Below the pieces are notes generated by a model that worked only from the letters and a program-made list of their open reading frames with translations, did not search any database and had not been told where the DNA came from. From assembly GCF_022879575.1 (NCBI RefSeq), contig NZ_CP084262.1, forward strand, positions 620,001-684,000: a stretch of DNA of 64,000 bases, given 5' to 3'. Within the stretch, counting starts at the first letter, position 1, and each line of letters starts with the position of its first letter. Made by a program: the position numbers and the translations under genes. Below, in pieces: positions 26,287-35,401 of the stretch. Source of the DNA: Caballeronia sp. SL2Y3. GTDB lineage: Bacteria; Pseudomonadota; Gammaproteobacteria; Burkholderiales; Burkholderiaceae.

Positions 26287-27249
26287 TCAGCGGGCATGGA
26301 CGCCGAGCACGTGTTCTTCGAAGAGCGCGCGAACGTTCTTGTTCGCGGCGGTGTTGTCGCATGTGGCGGCTGCGACGATTCCCGCCTCGCGCGCCACGAA
26401 GATGAACTGCTCGCCGAAGCCCGCCGCGAACGCATAGCGCGGCGCGATCCACCACAGGTAGCCGTACTGCGCGTCCTGCATCGGCGGGCCGCCTTCGCTG
26501 TGCACCGACATGGCGTCGTCGATGAACGACGCATCCACCAGCTGCGCGCCTTGCCATGTGCCGCGATCCAGCATCAGCGTGCCGAGCTTCGTCATGTCGC
26601 GGGCGCGCAGCATGAGGCCGCGCCCCGCGAACGTGTGGCCGTCTTCGTCGGCGATCCATTCGCTGGTTTCGATGCCGAGCGGCGCGAACAGCTTGTCGCG
26701 CACGTAGGCTTCGACGGTCGCGCCCGTCACCGCTTCGATGGCGAGCGAGAGCAACTGCACCGCGTGCGAGTCGTAGCGAAAACGCGTGCCGGGCGCGTCG
26801 GCCATCGGACGCGAAAGCACGAAATTCAGGCGGTCGTCCTCGCCGGCGAGCCGCTCGCACGCGCCGAGCAGACACTTGTCCACTGCGCCCGGTTCGCAGT
26901 CGAAGCCCGAGGTCATCGTGAGCAGATGGCGCAGCGTGATGCGTCGCACGCGCGCGTCCAGTGCGGGATCGCGCGCCTTTTCGATGATGTCGCCGATCGG
27001 CGTGTCGAGGTCCGCGAGCAGCCGCTCGGTCAGCGCGATGCCCACGGCCAGCCCCACGACGCTCTTCGTGACCGAATTGACGTTTTCGAGCGTATCGGGC
27101 GCGGCGTCGCTGCGGTAATGTTCGAATTCGATGCGGCCGTCCCGCGCGACGACGAAGGTTCGCACGCCGCTGTTCTCGCTTTGCAGCGCATCGCGCAGCG
27201 CGCGCGGGCCCTGTTCGTCGACGGAAGCGTCTTCCGTTGTCATGTGCAT
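26287..27249 (-). CDS. Serine hydrolase of the beta-lactamase/penicillin-binding (class C) family
   Basis: Starting at ATG 27249 gives 320 residues without a signal peptide, so it is predicted to be cytoplasmic. The active-site motif SxxK is present as Ser59-Val-Thr-Lys62 (NVNSVTKSVVG), and a Tyr-x-x motif as RYDSHAV. Other family marks are LRHLLTMTSGFDCEP, GLMLRARDMTKLGTLML and YGYLWWIAPRYAFAAGFGEQ, as in esterase EstB and 6-aminohexanoate-dimer hydrolase. It could hydrolyse esters or amides; true beta-lactamase activity is unlikely without export. It is divergent from the UbiB-like gene. Confidence 0.85.
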   Translation of the reverse strand: MHMTTEDASVDEQGPRALRDALQSENSGVRTFVVARDGRIEFEHYRSDAAPDTLENVNSVTKSVVGLAVGIALTERLLADLDTPIGDIIEKARDPALDARVRRITLRHLLTMTSGFDCEPGAVDKCLLGACERLAGEDDRLNFVLSRPMADAPGTRFRYDSHAVQLLSLAIEAVTGATVEAYVRDKLFAPLGIETSEWIADEDGHTFAGRGLMLRARDMTKLGTLMLDRGTWQGAQLVDASFIDDAMSVHSEGGPPMQDAQYGYLWWIAPRYAFAAGFGEQFIFVAREAGIVAAATCDNTAANKNVRALFEEHVLGVHAR

Positions 27250-27439
27250 GGTGGTCCAAGGTAGACCGCAGGAACGCGGGTTCGATTCGTGCTGCAAGAT
27301 GCTGCAAATCGAGCAAGCCGAATGCCACGGCACACTCAAGCCAAAAGGACTTCATTTGCCCGTCCGACGACTCGCAACGCTCTGGCGTCTTGGCCGGGCG
27401 TTCGTCCGCGAAAGCCATTCACATAGCGACGGCGCGTCG

Positions 27440-28789
27440 ATGCAACGCATCGCGCGCTTTTTCGCCATGCATGGCGCGCGCGCCGCGCCGCTCGCGGGCG
27501 GCGTGCCGGCGTTGAGTCAGTTACCGCGCGTGTTCTCGCTGGCGTCCGACGCGCTCACGCGGCATCCCGCGCTCGCGGAAGCCGCCGTGCGCGTGGCGCT
27601 GTCCGAGATGGAAGGCCTCTTCACGCCCTACGATGCCGCCAGCTTTCGCAGCGCAATCGCGCTCGCGCTCGCAGCCGCGCCGCGCGCCGAAATCACCGAG
27701 ATCAGCGCAGCGCCGCTGCGCTCGGGCATCGCGGAGCAGACGCATACGGCGCGCATCGACGGTGTGCCGGTCCGCATCACCCTGCTTCGCGCGGACGCAC
27801 GCCAGGAACTCGCCGACGATCTCGATCTGGCGCTCGCCGCCGCGCGCTTCGCCGAGCGGCGTTCGGCGACGGCCCGCGAGCTGCAGGCGATGCAGTGGTT
27901 GAGCCGCGTGCGCGAGAGCGTGCATTCGATGATCGACCTGCGCCAGCGCGCCGCCGATCAAAGCTATCTGCGTTACCGCCTGCGCGACGACGACCGGCTC
28001 GCCGTGCCCGAAGTGCTCTGGGACTTTTGCAACGACGCCGTCTTGACGACGCGCGCGATCGACACCGTGCCGCTATCCGACGGCCACGCGCTCGCATCGC
28101 ACGGTCTCAAACAGGCGGATCTCATCGCGACGCTGATCGAAGCGTTCTTCGAAATGGCGCTCGGGCAGGGCGTGTACCACGCGGGGCTGGATGCAGCGGG
28201 CGCGCGCGTCAGCATCGAGACGGGCACGCGCGGCAGGATCGTGCTCGAAGCCGACAACGCCATTTCGTTCTTCGCGGCGCATGAGCGCGATTTCATCGTC
28301 GGTGTGTCGAACTCGCTGCTCGAAGGCGATCACAAGGCGGCGGCGCGCACGCATCTGGAACACGGGCGGCCAGAGGAACACGCGGCGCATCACGAAGTGC
28401 GCGTCGAATCGACGTATCGCCGGGAAGCGGAGCGGTTCTCGTCGCCGGATGCGCGGCAGGGCGCGCGCGTCTCGCATTTGTTCGATGCGATCGGCAAGGC
28501 GCCCGCCGAGCACATGTTCAGCGCGGCGCACGGGCGCATTGCGTCGCGGGCCGTGCTGCTGTCGCGTTCGATGGAGACGATCGAGCGCATGGCGCATACG
28601 GTCGCGCCGGATGTCGATGTGTGGAAGATCGCGCGGCGCGTGATCGCGCGGCTCGCGGCGGACCAGTTCGGCTGCCACGGACTGCTCGCGCATCTGGCGC
28701 AGGAAGCGACGCACTGGCCGCAACTGCTGCCGCGTCTGCCGACTTTGATCGCCAAGCGCGCGGGGGCGTCGCAAGGCAACGCGTTCTGA
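27440..28789 (+). CDS. UbiB/ABC1-family protein lacking all kinase signature residues (predicted pseudokinase)
   Basis: The ATG at 27440 gives 449 residues. The whole protein aligns by eye with E. coli UbiB, an atypical kinase-like protein needed for ubiquinone synthesis: AEQTHTARIDGVPVRITLLR with ASIAQVHTARL...VVIKVIRP, IDLRQRAADQSYLRY with LNLLRESANAIQLRR, AVPEVLWDFCNDAV with YIPEVYPDYCSEGM, and DVDVWKIARRV with QLDLWKTAKPF. The functional residues are gone. The KxGQ motif reads SLAS (33-36), the ATP-site Lys is Thr114, the HAD-MHPGN loop reads HAG-LDAAG (247-254), and the helix Glu is replaced near Ser163. The two C-terminal membrane helices of UbiB are also missing. A true kinase or ATPase role is unlikely; it may bind lipids or other Ubi proteins. 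No ubi genes are adjacent. Confidence 0.75.
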   Translation: MQRIARFFAMHGARAAPLAGGVPALSQLPRVFSLASDALTRHPALAEAAVRVALSEMEGLFTPYDAASFRSAIALALAAAPRAEITEISAAPLRSGIAEQTHTARIDGVPVRITLLRADARQELADDLDLALAAARFAERRSATARELQAMQWLSRVRESVHSMIDLRQRAADQSYLRYRLRDDDRLAVPEVLWDFCNDAVLTTRAIDTVPLSDGHALASHGLKQADLIATLIEAFFEMALGQGVYHAGLDAAGARVSIETGTRGRIVLEADNAISFFAAHERDFIVGVSNSLLEGDHKAAARTHLEHGRPEEHAAHHEVRVESTYRREAERFSSPDARQGARVSHLFDAIGKAPAEHMFSAAHGRIASRAVLLSRSMETIERMAHTVAPDVDVWKIARRVIARLAADQFGCHGLLAHLAQEATHWPQLLPRLPTLIAKRAGASQGNAF

Positions 28790-28793
28790 CGCT

Positions 28794-29591
28794 TCAGCGC
28801 GTGCCGGGGCTCATGCGCTCGGCAATCGCGCGGCACGCAGCTTTCAGCGGCGCGACGTAGGTTTCCATCGGCGTTTCGCTTTTTCGAAAGAGCGGGATGC
28901 TCACGCTGACGCAGCCGAGCGGCGCGCCGTTCGCGCCGACGATCGCGCTGCCGTAGCAGAAAATCTGCGCTTCGTTCTCCTCGCGATCTTCGGCGTAGCC
29001 GCGCGTGTGGCACGCGTCCAGTTCGGCGTCGAGCGCGCTTCGGTCGACGATGGTGTTCGGCGTGAATCGCTGAAACGGGATGCCTTGCAGGAGCGTGTCG
29101 CGTTCGGCGGGCGAAAGCGTCGACAGATACGCCTTGCCGACCGAACTCGAATACAACGTGACCCGCGTGCCGATGCGCGACGCCATGCGCACCGCGTGCG
29201 GGCTTTCCAGCTTCTCGACGTACACCATTTCCGCGCCGCTTCTCACCGCCAGATGCACGGTCTCCTGCGTGGCATCGCGCAGCGCCTGCAATGCGTCGGC
29301 GGCGGCGATGCGCAGGTCGGACCGCTCCCAGCTTCGGCTCGCGAGCGACATCAGGCGCGGGCCGAGCGTATAGCAGCCGCCGCGCGCGCTTTCCACGACG
29401 AGCCCTTCGGCCATCAACGCGCCGACGATGCGGTACACCGTCGGGCGCGGATAGCCGCTTTGCGTCGTCAGACGCGCGATGGTCGGCGGCTCGGCGGCGT
29501 CGGCGATCAGTTGCAGCACCGCCATGAACTTGGAGAACGCGGCGGTGCCGGTTGCCTTTGCGGCGTCGAGAGAGGCGGGATCAGCGGCCAT
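28794..29591 (-). CDS. IclR-family transcriptional regulator of the SDR-MFS-cupin cluster
   Basis: The 265-residue protein has an N-terminal winged helix (FSKFMAVLQLIADAAEPPTIARL, then SGYPRPTVYRIVGALMAEGLV) and the IclR effector domain, with SRIGTRVTLYSSSVGKAYLSTL and NEAQIFCYGSAIVGANG. It lies last on the minus strand after SDR, MFS and cupin genes, 45 bases from the SDR stop, so it is probably in the same transcript. The likely target is the long inverted repeat in front of the cupin gene. Its effector is unknown but probably the compound imported by the MFS protein. Confidence 0.9.
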   Translation of the reverse strand: MAADPASLDAAKATGTAAFSKFMAVLQLIADAAEPPTIARLTTQSGYPRPTVYRIVGALMAEGLVVESARGGCYTLGPRLMSLASRSWERSDLRIAAADALQALRDATQETVHLAVRSGAEMVYVEKLESPHAVRMASRIGTRVTLYSSSVGKAYLSTLSPAERDTLLQGIPFQRFTPNTIVDRSALDAELDACHTRGYAEDREENEAQIFCYGSAIVGANGAPLGCVSVSIPLFRKSETPMETYVAPLKAACRAIAERMSPGTR

Positions 29592-29636
29592 GATCGGATA
29601 GGGAAGCGGCGGCGCGGCGATTATATCGACGCTCGC

Positions 29637-30365
29637 TTACGCCACGAGATAGCCGCCGTCCACCGGCACGATCGCGCCGGTCATGAACGCCGCCGCCGGC
29701 GACGCCAGAAACGCGACGACGCGCGCCACGTCCTCGGGCAAGCCCCAGCGTTTCATCGGCGTGCGATCGAGAATGGCTTGCGAGCGGCCGCCGTCGTCCT
29801 GGAGCGCCTGCGTGAGCGGCGTGGCGATCCAGCCGGGCGCGACCGCGTTCACGCGAATGCCGTCTGCCGCATAGGCGATGGCGAGCGACTTCGTCAGTTG
29901 CGCGACGCCGCCCTTGCTCGCGCTGTATGCGGGCACGAGGCCGCCGCCGAAGAACGTGAGCATCGACGCCGTATTGACGATGCTGCCGCCGCTTTTCGCG
30001 AGCAACGGCCGCGCGACGGCGCACATTCGCATGGTGCCGTTCAGATTGACGGCGATCACGCGCTGGAACGTCTCGATGTCGTGCTCGTCGCCGCGCTTGA
30101 TCATGCCCGCGCAGTTCACGAGCACGTCGAGCGTGTCGAGGCGGTTCATGAGATCGGCGGTGCTCGCGGCGTCCGCGACATCGAGCGCCGCGACTTCGAT
30201 GCCGCCGCCGAGCGCGTCGCGCTGCGCATCCGTCGGCGCGATGCCCGCCGCAATCACGCGCGCGCCGAGCGCGGCGAACTGCTGCGCGATGCCCGCGCCG
30301 ATGCCCTGCGTGCCGCCCGTGACGACGACGGTCTTTCCGTTGAAGAGATCGGACTGGAAGGTCAT
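29637..30365 (-). CDS. Short-chain dehydrogenase/reductase in an IclR-controlled catabolic cluster
   Basis: The 242-residue protein has the Rossmann motif TGGTQGIG, NCAG, and the catalytic set with Ser in NTASM and Tyr-Lys in YSASK, so it should be an active NAD(P)-dependent alcohol/hydroxyacid oxidoreductase. A GAGG ribosome site fits the ATG at 30365 (MTFQSD); an ATG nine bases earlier overlaps that site. It lies 11 bases after the MFS gene. Its role is probably oxidation of a hydroxylated intermediate of the imported substrate; which one cannot be read from the sequence. Confidence 0.88.
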   Translation of the reverse strand: MTFQSDLFNGKTVVVTGGTQGIGAGIAQQFAALGARVIAAGIAPTDAQRDALGGGIEVAALDVADAASTADLMNRLDTLDVLVNCAGMIKRGDEHDIETFQRVIAVNLNGTMRMCAVARPLLAKSGGSIVNTASMLTFFGGGLVPAYSASKGGVAQLTKSLAIAYAADGIRVNAVAPGWIATPLTQALQDDGGRSQAILDRTPMKRWGLPEDVARVVAFLASPAAAFMTGAIVPVDGGYLVA

Positions 30366-30376
30366 GTCAGTCATCC

Positions 30377-31678
30377 TCAAACGACGGGCACGGCAGACGC
30401 CGGCTGCTCGGAGTCCTGAATCGGCGCGCGGACCACGAACATATAAACGAGCGCCGCCGCGAACGCCACGCCCGCGCTGATCAGGAACGCGTTGACGAAC
30501 GAATGCGTCTTGTCGACGACGAGGCCCGTGATGAACGGCGCGAACGAGCCGCCGAAGTAGCCGCCGAAGTTCTGAATGCTGCCGAGCGACGCGACCATGT
30601 GACGCGGCGCCGCCACCGAGACGAGCGCCCATGCCGCGCCGCTCGCCATGTTGACGAAGAACATCGCCGCCGAGAGATACGTGATCGCGAGCGCGAGGTT
30701 CGGGGTGAACGCGGCCGGAACCGTGAACAGCGCCGCGCCGATGAGACCCGTGCAGATCGGCCACTTGCGGCTGCGGATCGGCGCGACGCCGCGCGCCGTG
30801 AGTCCATCGGCGATGAAGCCCGACGACAGCATGCCGAGCGTGCCCGCCAGATACGGAATCGACACGATCCAGCCGGTCTTCGCGATAGTCAGATGCCGCT
30901 CGTGTTCGAGATACGCGGGCAGCCACGTCAGATACAGCCACACCATGTAGATGACGCCCATGAAGCCGAAGATCATGCCCCATGTGGTCGCCTTGCTGAA
31001 GAGGCCGCGCCATTCCGCGAAGCTCATGCTGCGTTCGGCGCGTTGCGCCGGCTCGCCTTCGGTCAAGTGCGCGATTTCCTGCGGCTCCAGCGCAATGTCT
31101 CGCCGGTTGCGATACACGATGTACCAGCCGATCGCCACCGCAATGCCCAGCACGCCCATGATGACGAACATCTTGCGCCAGCCGAAGCTCAACAGCAGCA
31201 CGGTCAGAATCGGCGGCGCGAGCGCGGGGCCAATGGTCGAGGACGTGACGAAGATGCCGGTCGGCTTGCCGCGTTCGTGTTGCGCGAACCATTCCGAGAC
31301 GACCTTCGCGCCGGCCGGAAACTGCGGCGCTTCGCCGATGCCGAGCGCGATGCGCGCCGCGAGGAACTGATGCAGGTTCGTGACGAGGCCGCCGAACAAC
31401 TGCGCGACCGACCAGACGAACATGCCGAGACCGAGCATGACGCGCGCGCCGAAGCGGTCGAGCATCACGCCGATGGGCAATTGCGAGAACGCATACGCGA
31501 ACGAGAATGCGGAGAGCAGCAAGCCCATCTGCGATGCGGAGAGCCCGAGTTCCTGCGTGACCGAATGATTGGCGATGGACAGCGTGCTGCGGTCCAGATA
31601 ATTCACGATCCCCGCGAGCGTGAGGAACGTGAGCGCGATCCATTGAATGCGCTTGATGCGTGGCGATTTGCTCTGCAT
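30377..31678 (-). CDS. MFS transporter, anion:cation symporter (ACS) type
   Basis: The 433-residue membrane protein has 12 predicted helices. It opens with QWIALTFLTLAGIVNYLDRSTLSIAN, the ACS-family signature, and has GVMLDRFGARVMLGLG (motif A) and GIGEAPQFPAGAKVVSEWF. ACS members import organic anions such as glucarate, galactonate, tartrate and aromatic acids. It lies between a cupin dioxygenase-like gene and an SDR gene in an operon ending with an IclR regulator, which fits uptake of a carboxylic acid substrate. Confidence 0.9.
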   Translation of the reverse strand: MQSKSPRIKRIQWIALTFLTLAGIVNYLDRSTLSIANHSVTQELGLSASQMGLLLSAFSFAYAFSQLPIGVMLDRFGARVMLGLGMFVWSVAQLFGGLVTNLHQFLAARIALGIGEAPQFPAGAKVVSEWFAQHERGKPTGIFVTSSTIGPALAPPILTVLLLSFGWRKMFVIMGVLGIAVAIGWYIVYRNRRDIALEPQEIAHLTEGEPAQRAERSMSFAEWRGLFSKATTWGMIFGFMGVIYMVWLYLTWLPAYLEHERHLTIAKTGWIVSIPYLAGTLGMLSSGFIADGLTARGVAPIRSRKWPICTGLIGAALFTVPAAFTPNLALAITYLSAAMFFVNMASGAAWALVSVAAPRHMVASLGSIQNFGGYFGGSFAPFITGLVVDKTHSFVNAFLISAGVAFAAALVYMFVVRAPIQDSEQPASAVPVV

Positions 31679-31758
31679 GGTGTCTCCCCGAATGCGTTTC
31701 GTTGACGCTTCGGCTGCTTATGATGGTTTGGCTATGTGAAGGACGAACTAGCTGGAAA

Positions 31759-32286
31759 CTAGCGAATGAACTGATCGACGAAATCCGCGCCCAGCCCGAC
31801 GGCTTCATAGTGCTTGCGGCACATGTCGACCTTGGTGAACACGTCCTCATAACCGGTGTAGTTGCCGTACGGATCGCAATAGAACATCACGCCGTTCACC
31901 TGAAAGTAGGTGATCATCTCTTCGACGTCTTCCGGCACGTAGAGCGTATGCGTTTCGCCGGGCGGCTCGAAGACATAGCTGCCTTCGGTCGCCACCCAGT
32001 CGTGCTCCAGATACCGCCAGCGACCCTTCAGCACCATGCCGTGCACGGCCTGCGGATGACGATGCCGCGAAAGCACACCGGACTTGCGCACGCGCAGCAG
32101 GTTCATCCAGTAGCCGGTGGACACGTTCAGACAGAGCGGGCGAAACCAGACGTTCTCGGCTTGCGGGACCCATTCGCGCTCGTCGGTCGGAATCGCATGA
32201 CCGATCACGATTTCCTTCTGCGCTTCCTTGGGATTGGGGAATTGGTACGGCGTCATAGCGTCCGCCGACGGTTTTGGCGCGGGCAT
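31759..32286 (-). CDS. Cupin protein of the 2,4'-dihydroxyacetophenone dioxygenase-like family
   Basis: AGGAGACGCG precedes the ATG at 32286, giving 175 residues; an ATG 18 bases earlier overlaps the inverted repeat and is disfavoured. One cupin domain holds likely metal ligands in SRHRHPQAVHG and a second motif in EPPGETHTLYVP. It ends with YCDPYGNYTGYEDVFTKVDMCRKHY, a pattern I associate with 2,4'-dihydroxyacetophenone dioxygenase relatives that cleave C-C bonds using non-heme iron. It is the first gene of the cupin-MFS-SDR-IclR unit. The real substrate is unknown; a cupin isomerase is the main alternative. Confidence 0.8.
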   Translation of the reverse strand: MPAPKPSADAMTPYQFPNPKEAQKEIVIGHAIPTDEREWVPQAENVWFRPLCLNVSTGYWMNLLRVRKSGVLSRHRHPQAVHGMVLKGRWRYLEHDWVATEGSYVFEPPGETHTLYVPEDVEEMITYFQVNGVMFYCDPYGNYTGYEDVFTKVDMCRKHYEAVGLGADFVDQFIR

Positions 32287-32297
32287 CGCGTCTCCTG

Positions 32298-32334
32298 TGT
32301 CCATAATGTGGATCGTAAAATCAAATTATGGACA
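32298..32334. promoter_or_regulatory. Long perfect inverted repeat, candidate IclR operator of the cupin operon
   Basis: TGTCCATAAT-N17-ATTATGGACA has perfect 10-bp arms and starts 12 bases upstream of the cupin ATG. The left arm also contains TCCA-TAATG-TGGA. It is the only strong palindrome in the gap between the cupin gene and cyoD. The operon encodes an IclR protein, so control by that protein is likely; position within the leader suggests repression. Confidence 0.65.
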
Positions 32335-32396
32335 GATGGTCGCGCCGCTGCGGGGACTTGTCAAGATTTGTCAGCGGCCTGCGACGACGGCGGGCG

Positions 32397-32427
32397 AAAA
32401 AAAAGCGGGCCCGGAAACCGGACCCGC
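32397..32427 (-). terminator. Rho-independent terminator of the cyoABCD operon
   Basis: On the minus strand GCGGGTCCGG-TTT-CCGGGCCCGC forms a 10-bp stem (one G-T pair), followed at once by eight T. It lies about 24 bases after the cyoD stop. Confidence 0.9.
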
Positions 32428-32450
32428 TTCTTTCACCGATGTGTTCAGCG

Positions 32451-32783
32451 TTAGCGCGCCATCATCAGCATGTGGACGTTATGCATGACCCACACCGTAC
32501 CGACGACGATCACGAGCGACATCAGGATCGTGTAGGCAAACGACAGCGCATGCCAGCGTTGTCCCTTCGACGTGTTCACGTGCAGGAAGAACACCACATG
32601 GACGACCATCTGCACGGCGGCCAGCACCGCCAGCCACACGATGCCTTGTTCGCCCGACACCTTGCCTGCCGTGACGAGCCAGAACGAAGCCACCGTGAGT
32701 ACCACGGCCAGCACGAAGCCGGCGAGATATCCGCCCACGGTGACGTGCGGAATATCGCTATGCGTTGTATGCGTATGAGCCAT
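32451..32783 (-). CDS. cyoD: Cytochrome bo3 ubiquinol oxidase subunit IV
   Basis: The ATG at 32783 gives 110 residues: a His-rich start (AHTHTTHSD) and three membrane helices (GGYLAGFVLAVVLTVASFWL, IVWLAVLAAVQMVVHVVFFLHV, TILMSLVIVVGTVWVMHNV). This is the small accessory subunit that aids assembly of the CuB site. Its ATG overlaps the cyoC stop (ATGA-like arrangement), and a strong terminator follows. No cyoE heme O synthase gene is adjacent, unlike in E. coli. Confidence 0.93.
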   Translation of the reverse strand: MAHTHTTHSDIPHVTVGGYLAGFVLAVVLTVASFWLVTAGKVSGEQGIVWLAVLAAVQMVVHVVFFLHVNTSKGQRWHALSFAYTILMSLVIVVGTVWVMHNVHMLMMAR

Positions 32784-33388
32784 TAGACGACGCTCGCAAG
32801 GTAGACGAAGGAGAACACGCAAATCCAGACGATGTCGAGGAAGTGCCAGAAAAGGCTGAGGCAGGCGAGTCGCCGGACCTGGCGTTCGTTCAGCTCCGGC
32901 TTCTGCATGATTTGCAGCGCCAGCACGACGAGCCACACCAGGCCGAGCGTGACGTGCAGACCGTGCGTGCCGACGAGCGTGAAGAACGACGACCAGAACG
33001 CGCTGCGCTGCGGACCCGCGCCTTCAGCGATGAGATGCGCGAACTCATGCACTTCGAGCCACAGGAAGCCCGCGCCCAGTACGAACGTGACGAAGAGCCA
33101 CGCGAGCACGCCGCCCGTCTGCCTGCGATGCGCCGAGATCATCGCGAAGCCGAACGTCAGACTGCTCGTGAGCAGCAGGCCGGTTTCGATCGCGACATCG
33201 CGCAGGTTGAAGAGATCCTTGGCCGTGGGGCCGCCCGCGAACTGGTTCGCCATCATCGCGAAGGTCGCGAAGAGGGACGCGAACAGCACGCAGTCGGTCA
33301 TCAGGTAGGACCAGAAGCCGAACACCGAATGAGACGGCTGGTGTTCGTGCTCGTGCGCGTCATGCGCGGAAAGCGTCGATTGCGACAT
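32783..33388 (-). CDS. cyoC: Cytochrome bo3 ubiquinol oxidase subunit III
   Basis: The 201-residue protein has five membrane helices and a His-rich N-terminus (HDAHEHEHQPSHS). It contains FGFWSYLMTDCVLFASLFATF, VGTHGLHVTLGLVWLVVLALQIM and a last helix FWHFLDIVWICVFSFVYL, the HisTrp-containing heme-copper oxidase subunit III pattern. It directly follows cyoB with no gap and overlaps cyoD by one base. Confidence 0.95.
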   Translation of the reverse strand: MSQSTLSAHDAHEHEHQPSHSVFGFWSYLMTDCVLFASLFATFAMMANQFAGGPTAKDLFNLRDVAIETGLLLTSSLTFGFAMISAHRRQTGGVLAWLFVTFVLGAGFLWLEVHEFAHLIAEGAGPQRSAFWSSFFTLVGTHGLHVTLGLVWLVVLALQIMQKPELNERQVRRLACLSLFWHFLDIVWICVFSFVYLASVV

Positions 33389-35398
33389 TTACAGCACCTC
33401 CAGTTCCGTTTCGCGCCCCGCGCCGGTCTTGGCGGGCGACTTCGGCGGACGGTTCCGCTCTTCGGTCGCCTTCACCGTGGCGGCGGGGATGATGTAGCCG
33501 GCGTTCTCGCCGAAGCTGTAGCCGATCACGACGGCAGCGACGCCGATCAGACCGACGATAGCCAGCCACCAGATATGCCAGATCGCCGCGAAGCCGAACG
33601 CCAGCGCGAACACGCCGACGAGGAAACCGGCGCTCGTGTTCGACGGCATATGGATGTCGCGGAACGGACGCGTTTCGACGCGGTTGGTTTCCTTCGCGTG
33701 GGCGAAGTCGTCGAGTTCACGGACAGCCGGCACATGCGCGAAGTTGTAGACCGGCGGCGGCGAGCTGATCGACCATTCGAGCGTGCGGCCGCCCCACGGG
33801 TCGCCCGTGACATCGCGATAAGCCGGCTGATTGCGGCGAATCACGCTCACGACGATCTGCGCGACCTGGAACGCGACGCCCAGCGCGATAATGCCGACGC
33901 CGCACGCCGCGACCACCAGATACGGCTGCCATGCCGGGTTGTCGTAATGGTTCAGGCGGCGCGTCATGCCCATGAAGCCGAGAATGTAGATCGGCACGAA
34001 CGCGACGAAGAAACCGACGAACCAGCAGACGAACGCGTTGCGGCCGAGCTTTTCGTCGAGCTTGAAGCCGAACACCTTCGGCCACCAGAACTGCACGCCC
34101 GCGAAGTAGCCGAACACCACGCCGCCGATAATGGCGTTATGGAAGTGAGCGATCAGGAACAGGCTGTTATGCAGCACGAAGTCCGCGCCCGGGATCGCCA
34201 GCATCACGCCCGTCATGCCGCCGAGCGTGAACGTGATGATGAAGCCGATGGTCCACAGAACCGGCGTGGTGAACTGCACGCGGCCGCGATACATCGTGAA
34301 GAGCCAGTTGAAGATCTTCACGCCGGTCGGGATCGAGATGATCATCGTCATGATGCCGAAGAAGGCATTGACGTTCGCGCCCGAGCCCATGGTGAAGAAG
34401 TGGTGCAGCCACACGAGGAACGACAGCACCATGATGCAGCACGTCGCCCAGACCATCGTCTTGTAGCCGAAGAGCGGCTTCTTCGAGAACGTGGCGACGA
34501 CTTCCGAGTAGATGCCGAACGCCGGCAGAACCAGGATGTAGACCTCGGGGTGGCCCCAGGCCCAGATCAGGTTCAGATACACCATCGGGTTGCCGCCGGC
34601 ATCGTTCGTAAAGAAGTGCATGCCGAGATAGCGGTCGAGGCCGAGCAGCGCGAGCGCGACGGTCAGAATCGGGAACGTCGCCATGATGAGCACGTTCGAG
34701 CAGAACGCCGTCCACGTGAACACCGGCAGCTTCATCCACGTCATGCCGGGCGCGCGCATCTTCACGATGGTCACGAAGAAGTTCACGCCGGTGAGCAGCG
34801 TGCCGACACCGGACAACTGCAGCGCCCAGATGTAGTAGTCGACGCCGACGCCCGGGCTGAACTGCGTTTCCGACAGCGGCGGATACGCGAGCCAGCCGGT
34901 CGCCGAGAACTCGCCGATGAAAAGCGACAGGTTGATCAGCACCGCGGCCATCGCCGTCATCCAGAACGACAGCGAGTTGATGAACGGGAACGCCACGTCG
35001 CGCGCGCCGATCTGCAGCGGCACCACGAGGTTGAAGAACGCCACGAGCAGGGCCATCGCCATGAAGAAGATCATGATGGTGCCGTGCGCCGAGAAGATCT
35101 GGTCGTAGTGATGCGGCGGCAGGAAGCCCGGCGAGTCGAGCGCGATGGCCTGCTGCGCGCGCATCATGACCGCGTCGACGAAGCCGCGCACGAGCATCAG
35201 GCCGGCGACGACCAGATACATGATGCCGATGCGCTTGTGGTCGGTCGAGGTCAGGTACTCGCGCCAGAGCCAGCCCCATTTTCCGAACTTGGTGAGAAGG
35301 GCGGCCGCACCGAGCGCCAGGACCGCCATGAGGACGGTCGCCCCCATGATGATCGGCTCGTGGTACGGGATCGCCTCAAGCGTTAATTTGCCGAACAT
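33389..35398 (-). CDS. cyoB: Cytochrome bo3 ubiquinol oxidase subunit I
   Basis: The 669-residue catalytic subunit carries low-spin heme, the heme-CuB oxygen-reduction site and the proton channels. Key motifs are visible: [17 protein letters not shown] (heme His in SAHG), [17 protein letters not shown] (CuB His and the cross-linked Tyr), [11 protein letters not shown] (CuB His pair) and [19 protein letters not shown] (heme His pair). About 15 helices are present. It starts 4 bases after the cyoA stop. It reduces O2 to water while pumping protons. Confidence 0.97.
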   Translation of the reverse strand: MFGKLTLEAIPYHEPIIMGATVLMAVLALGAAALLTKFGKWGWLWREYLTSTDHKRIGIMYLVVAGLMLVRGFVDAVMMRAQQAIALDSPGFLPPHHYDQIFSAHGTIMIFFMAMALLVAFFNLVVPLQIGARDVAFPFINSLSFWMTAMAAVLINLSLFIGEFSATGWLAYPPLSETQFSPGVGVDYYIWALQLSGVGTLLTGVNFFVTIVKMRAPGMTWMKLPVFTWTAFCSNVLIMATFPILTVALALLGLDRYLGMHFFTNDAGGNPMVYLNLIWAWGHPEVYILVLPAFGIYSEVVATFSKKPLFGYKTMVWATCCIMVLSFLVWLHHFFTMGSGANVNAFFGIMTMIISIPTGVKIFNWLFTMYRGRVQFTTPVLWTIGFIITFTLGGMTGVMLAIPGADFVLHNSLFLIAHFHNAIIGGVVFGYFAGVQFWWPKVFGFKLDEKLGRNAFVCWFVGFFVAFVPIYILGFMGMTRRLNHYDNPAWQPYLVVAACGVGIIALGVAFQVAQIVVSVIRRNQPAYRDVTGDPWGGRTLEWSISSPPPVYNFAHVPAVRELDDFAHAKETNRVETRPFRDIHMPSNTSAGFLVGVFALAFGFAAIWHIWWLAIVGLIGVAAVVIGYSFGENAGYIIPAATVKATEERNRPPKSPAKTGAGRETELEVL

Positions 35399-35401
35399 GG
35401 C

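Noticed and set aside
32765..35386. Open frame of about 873 codons antisense to cyoB and cyoC
   Set aside because: The composition is dominated by Arg, Asp, Glu and His, and it mirrors membrane-protein genes on the opposite strand. No domain is visible.
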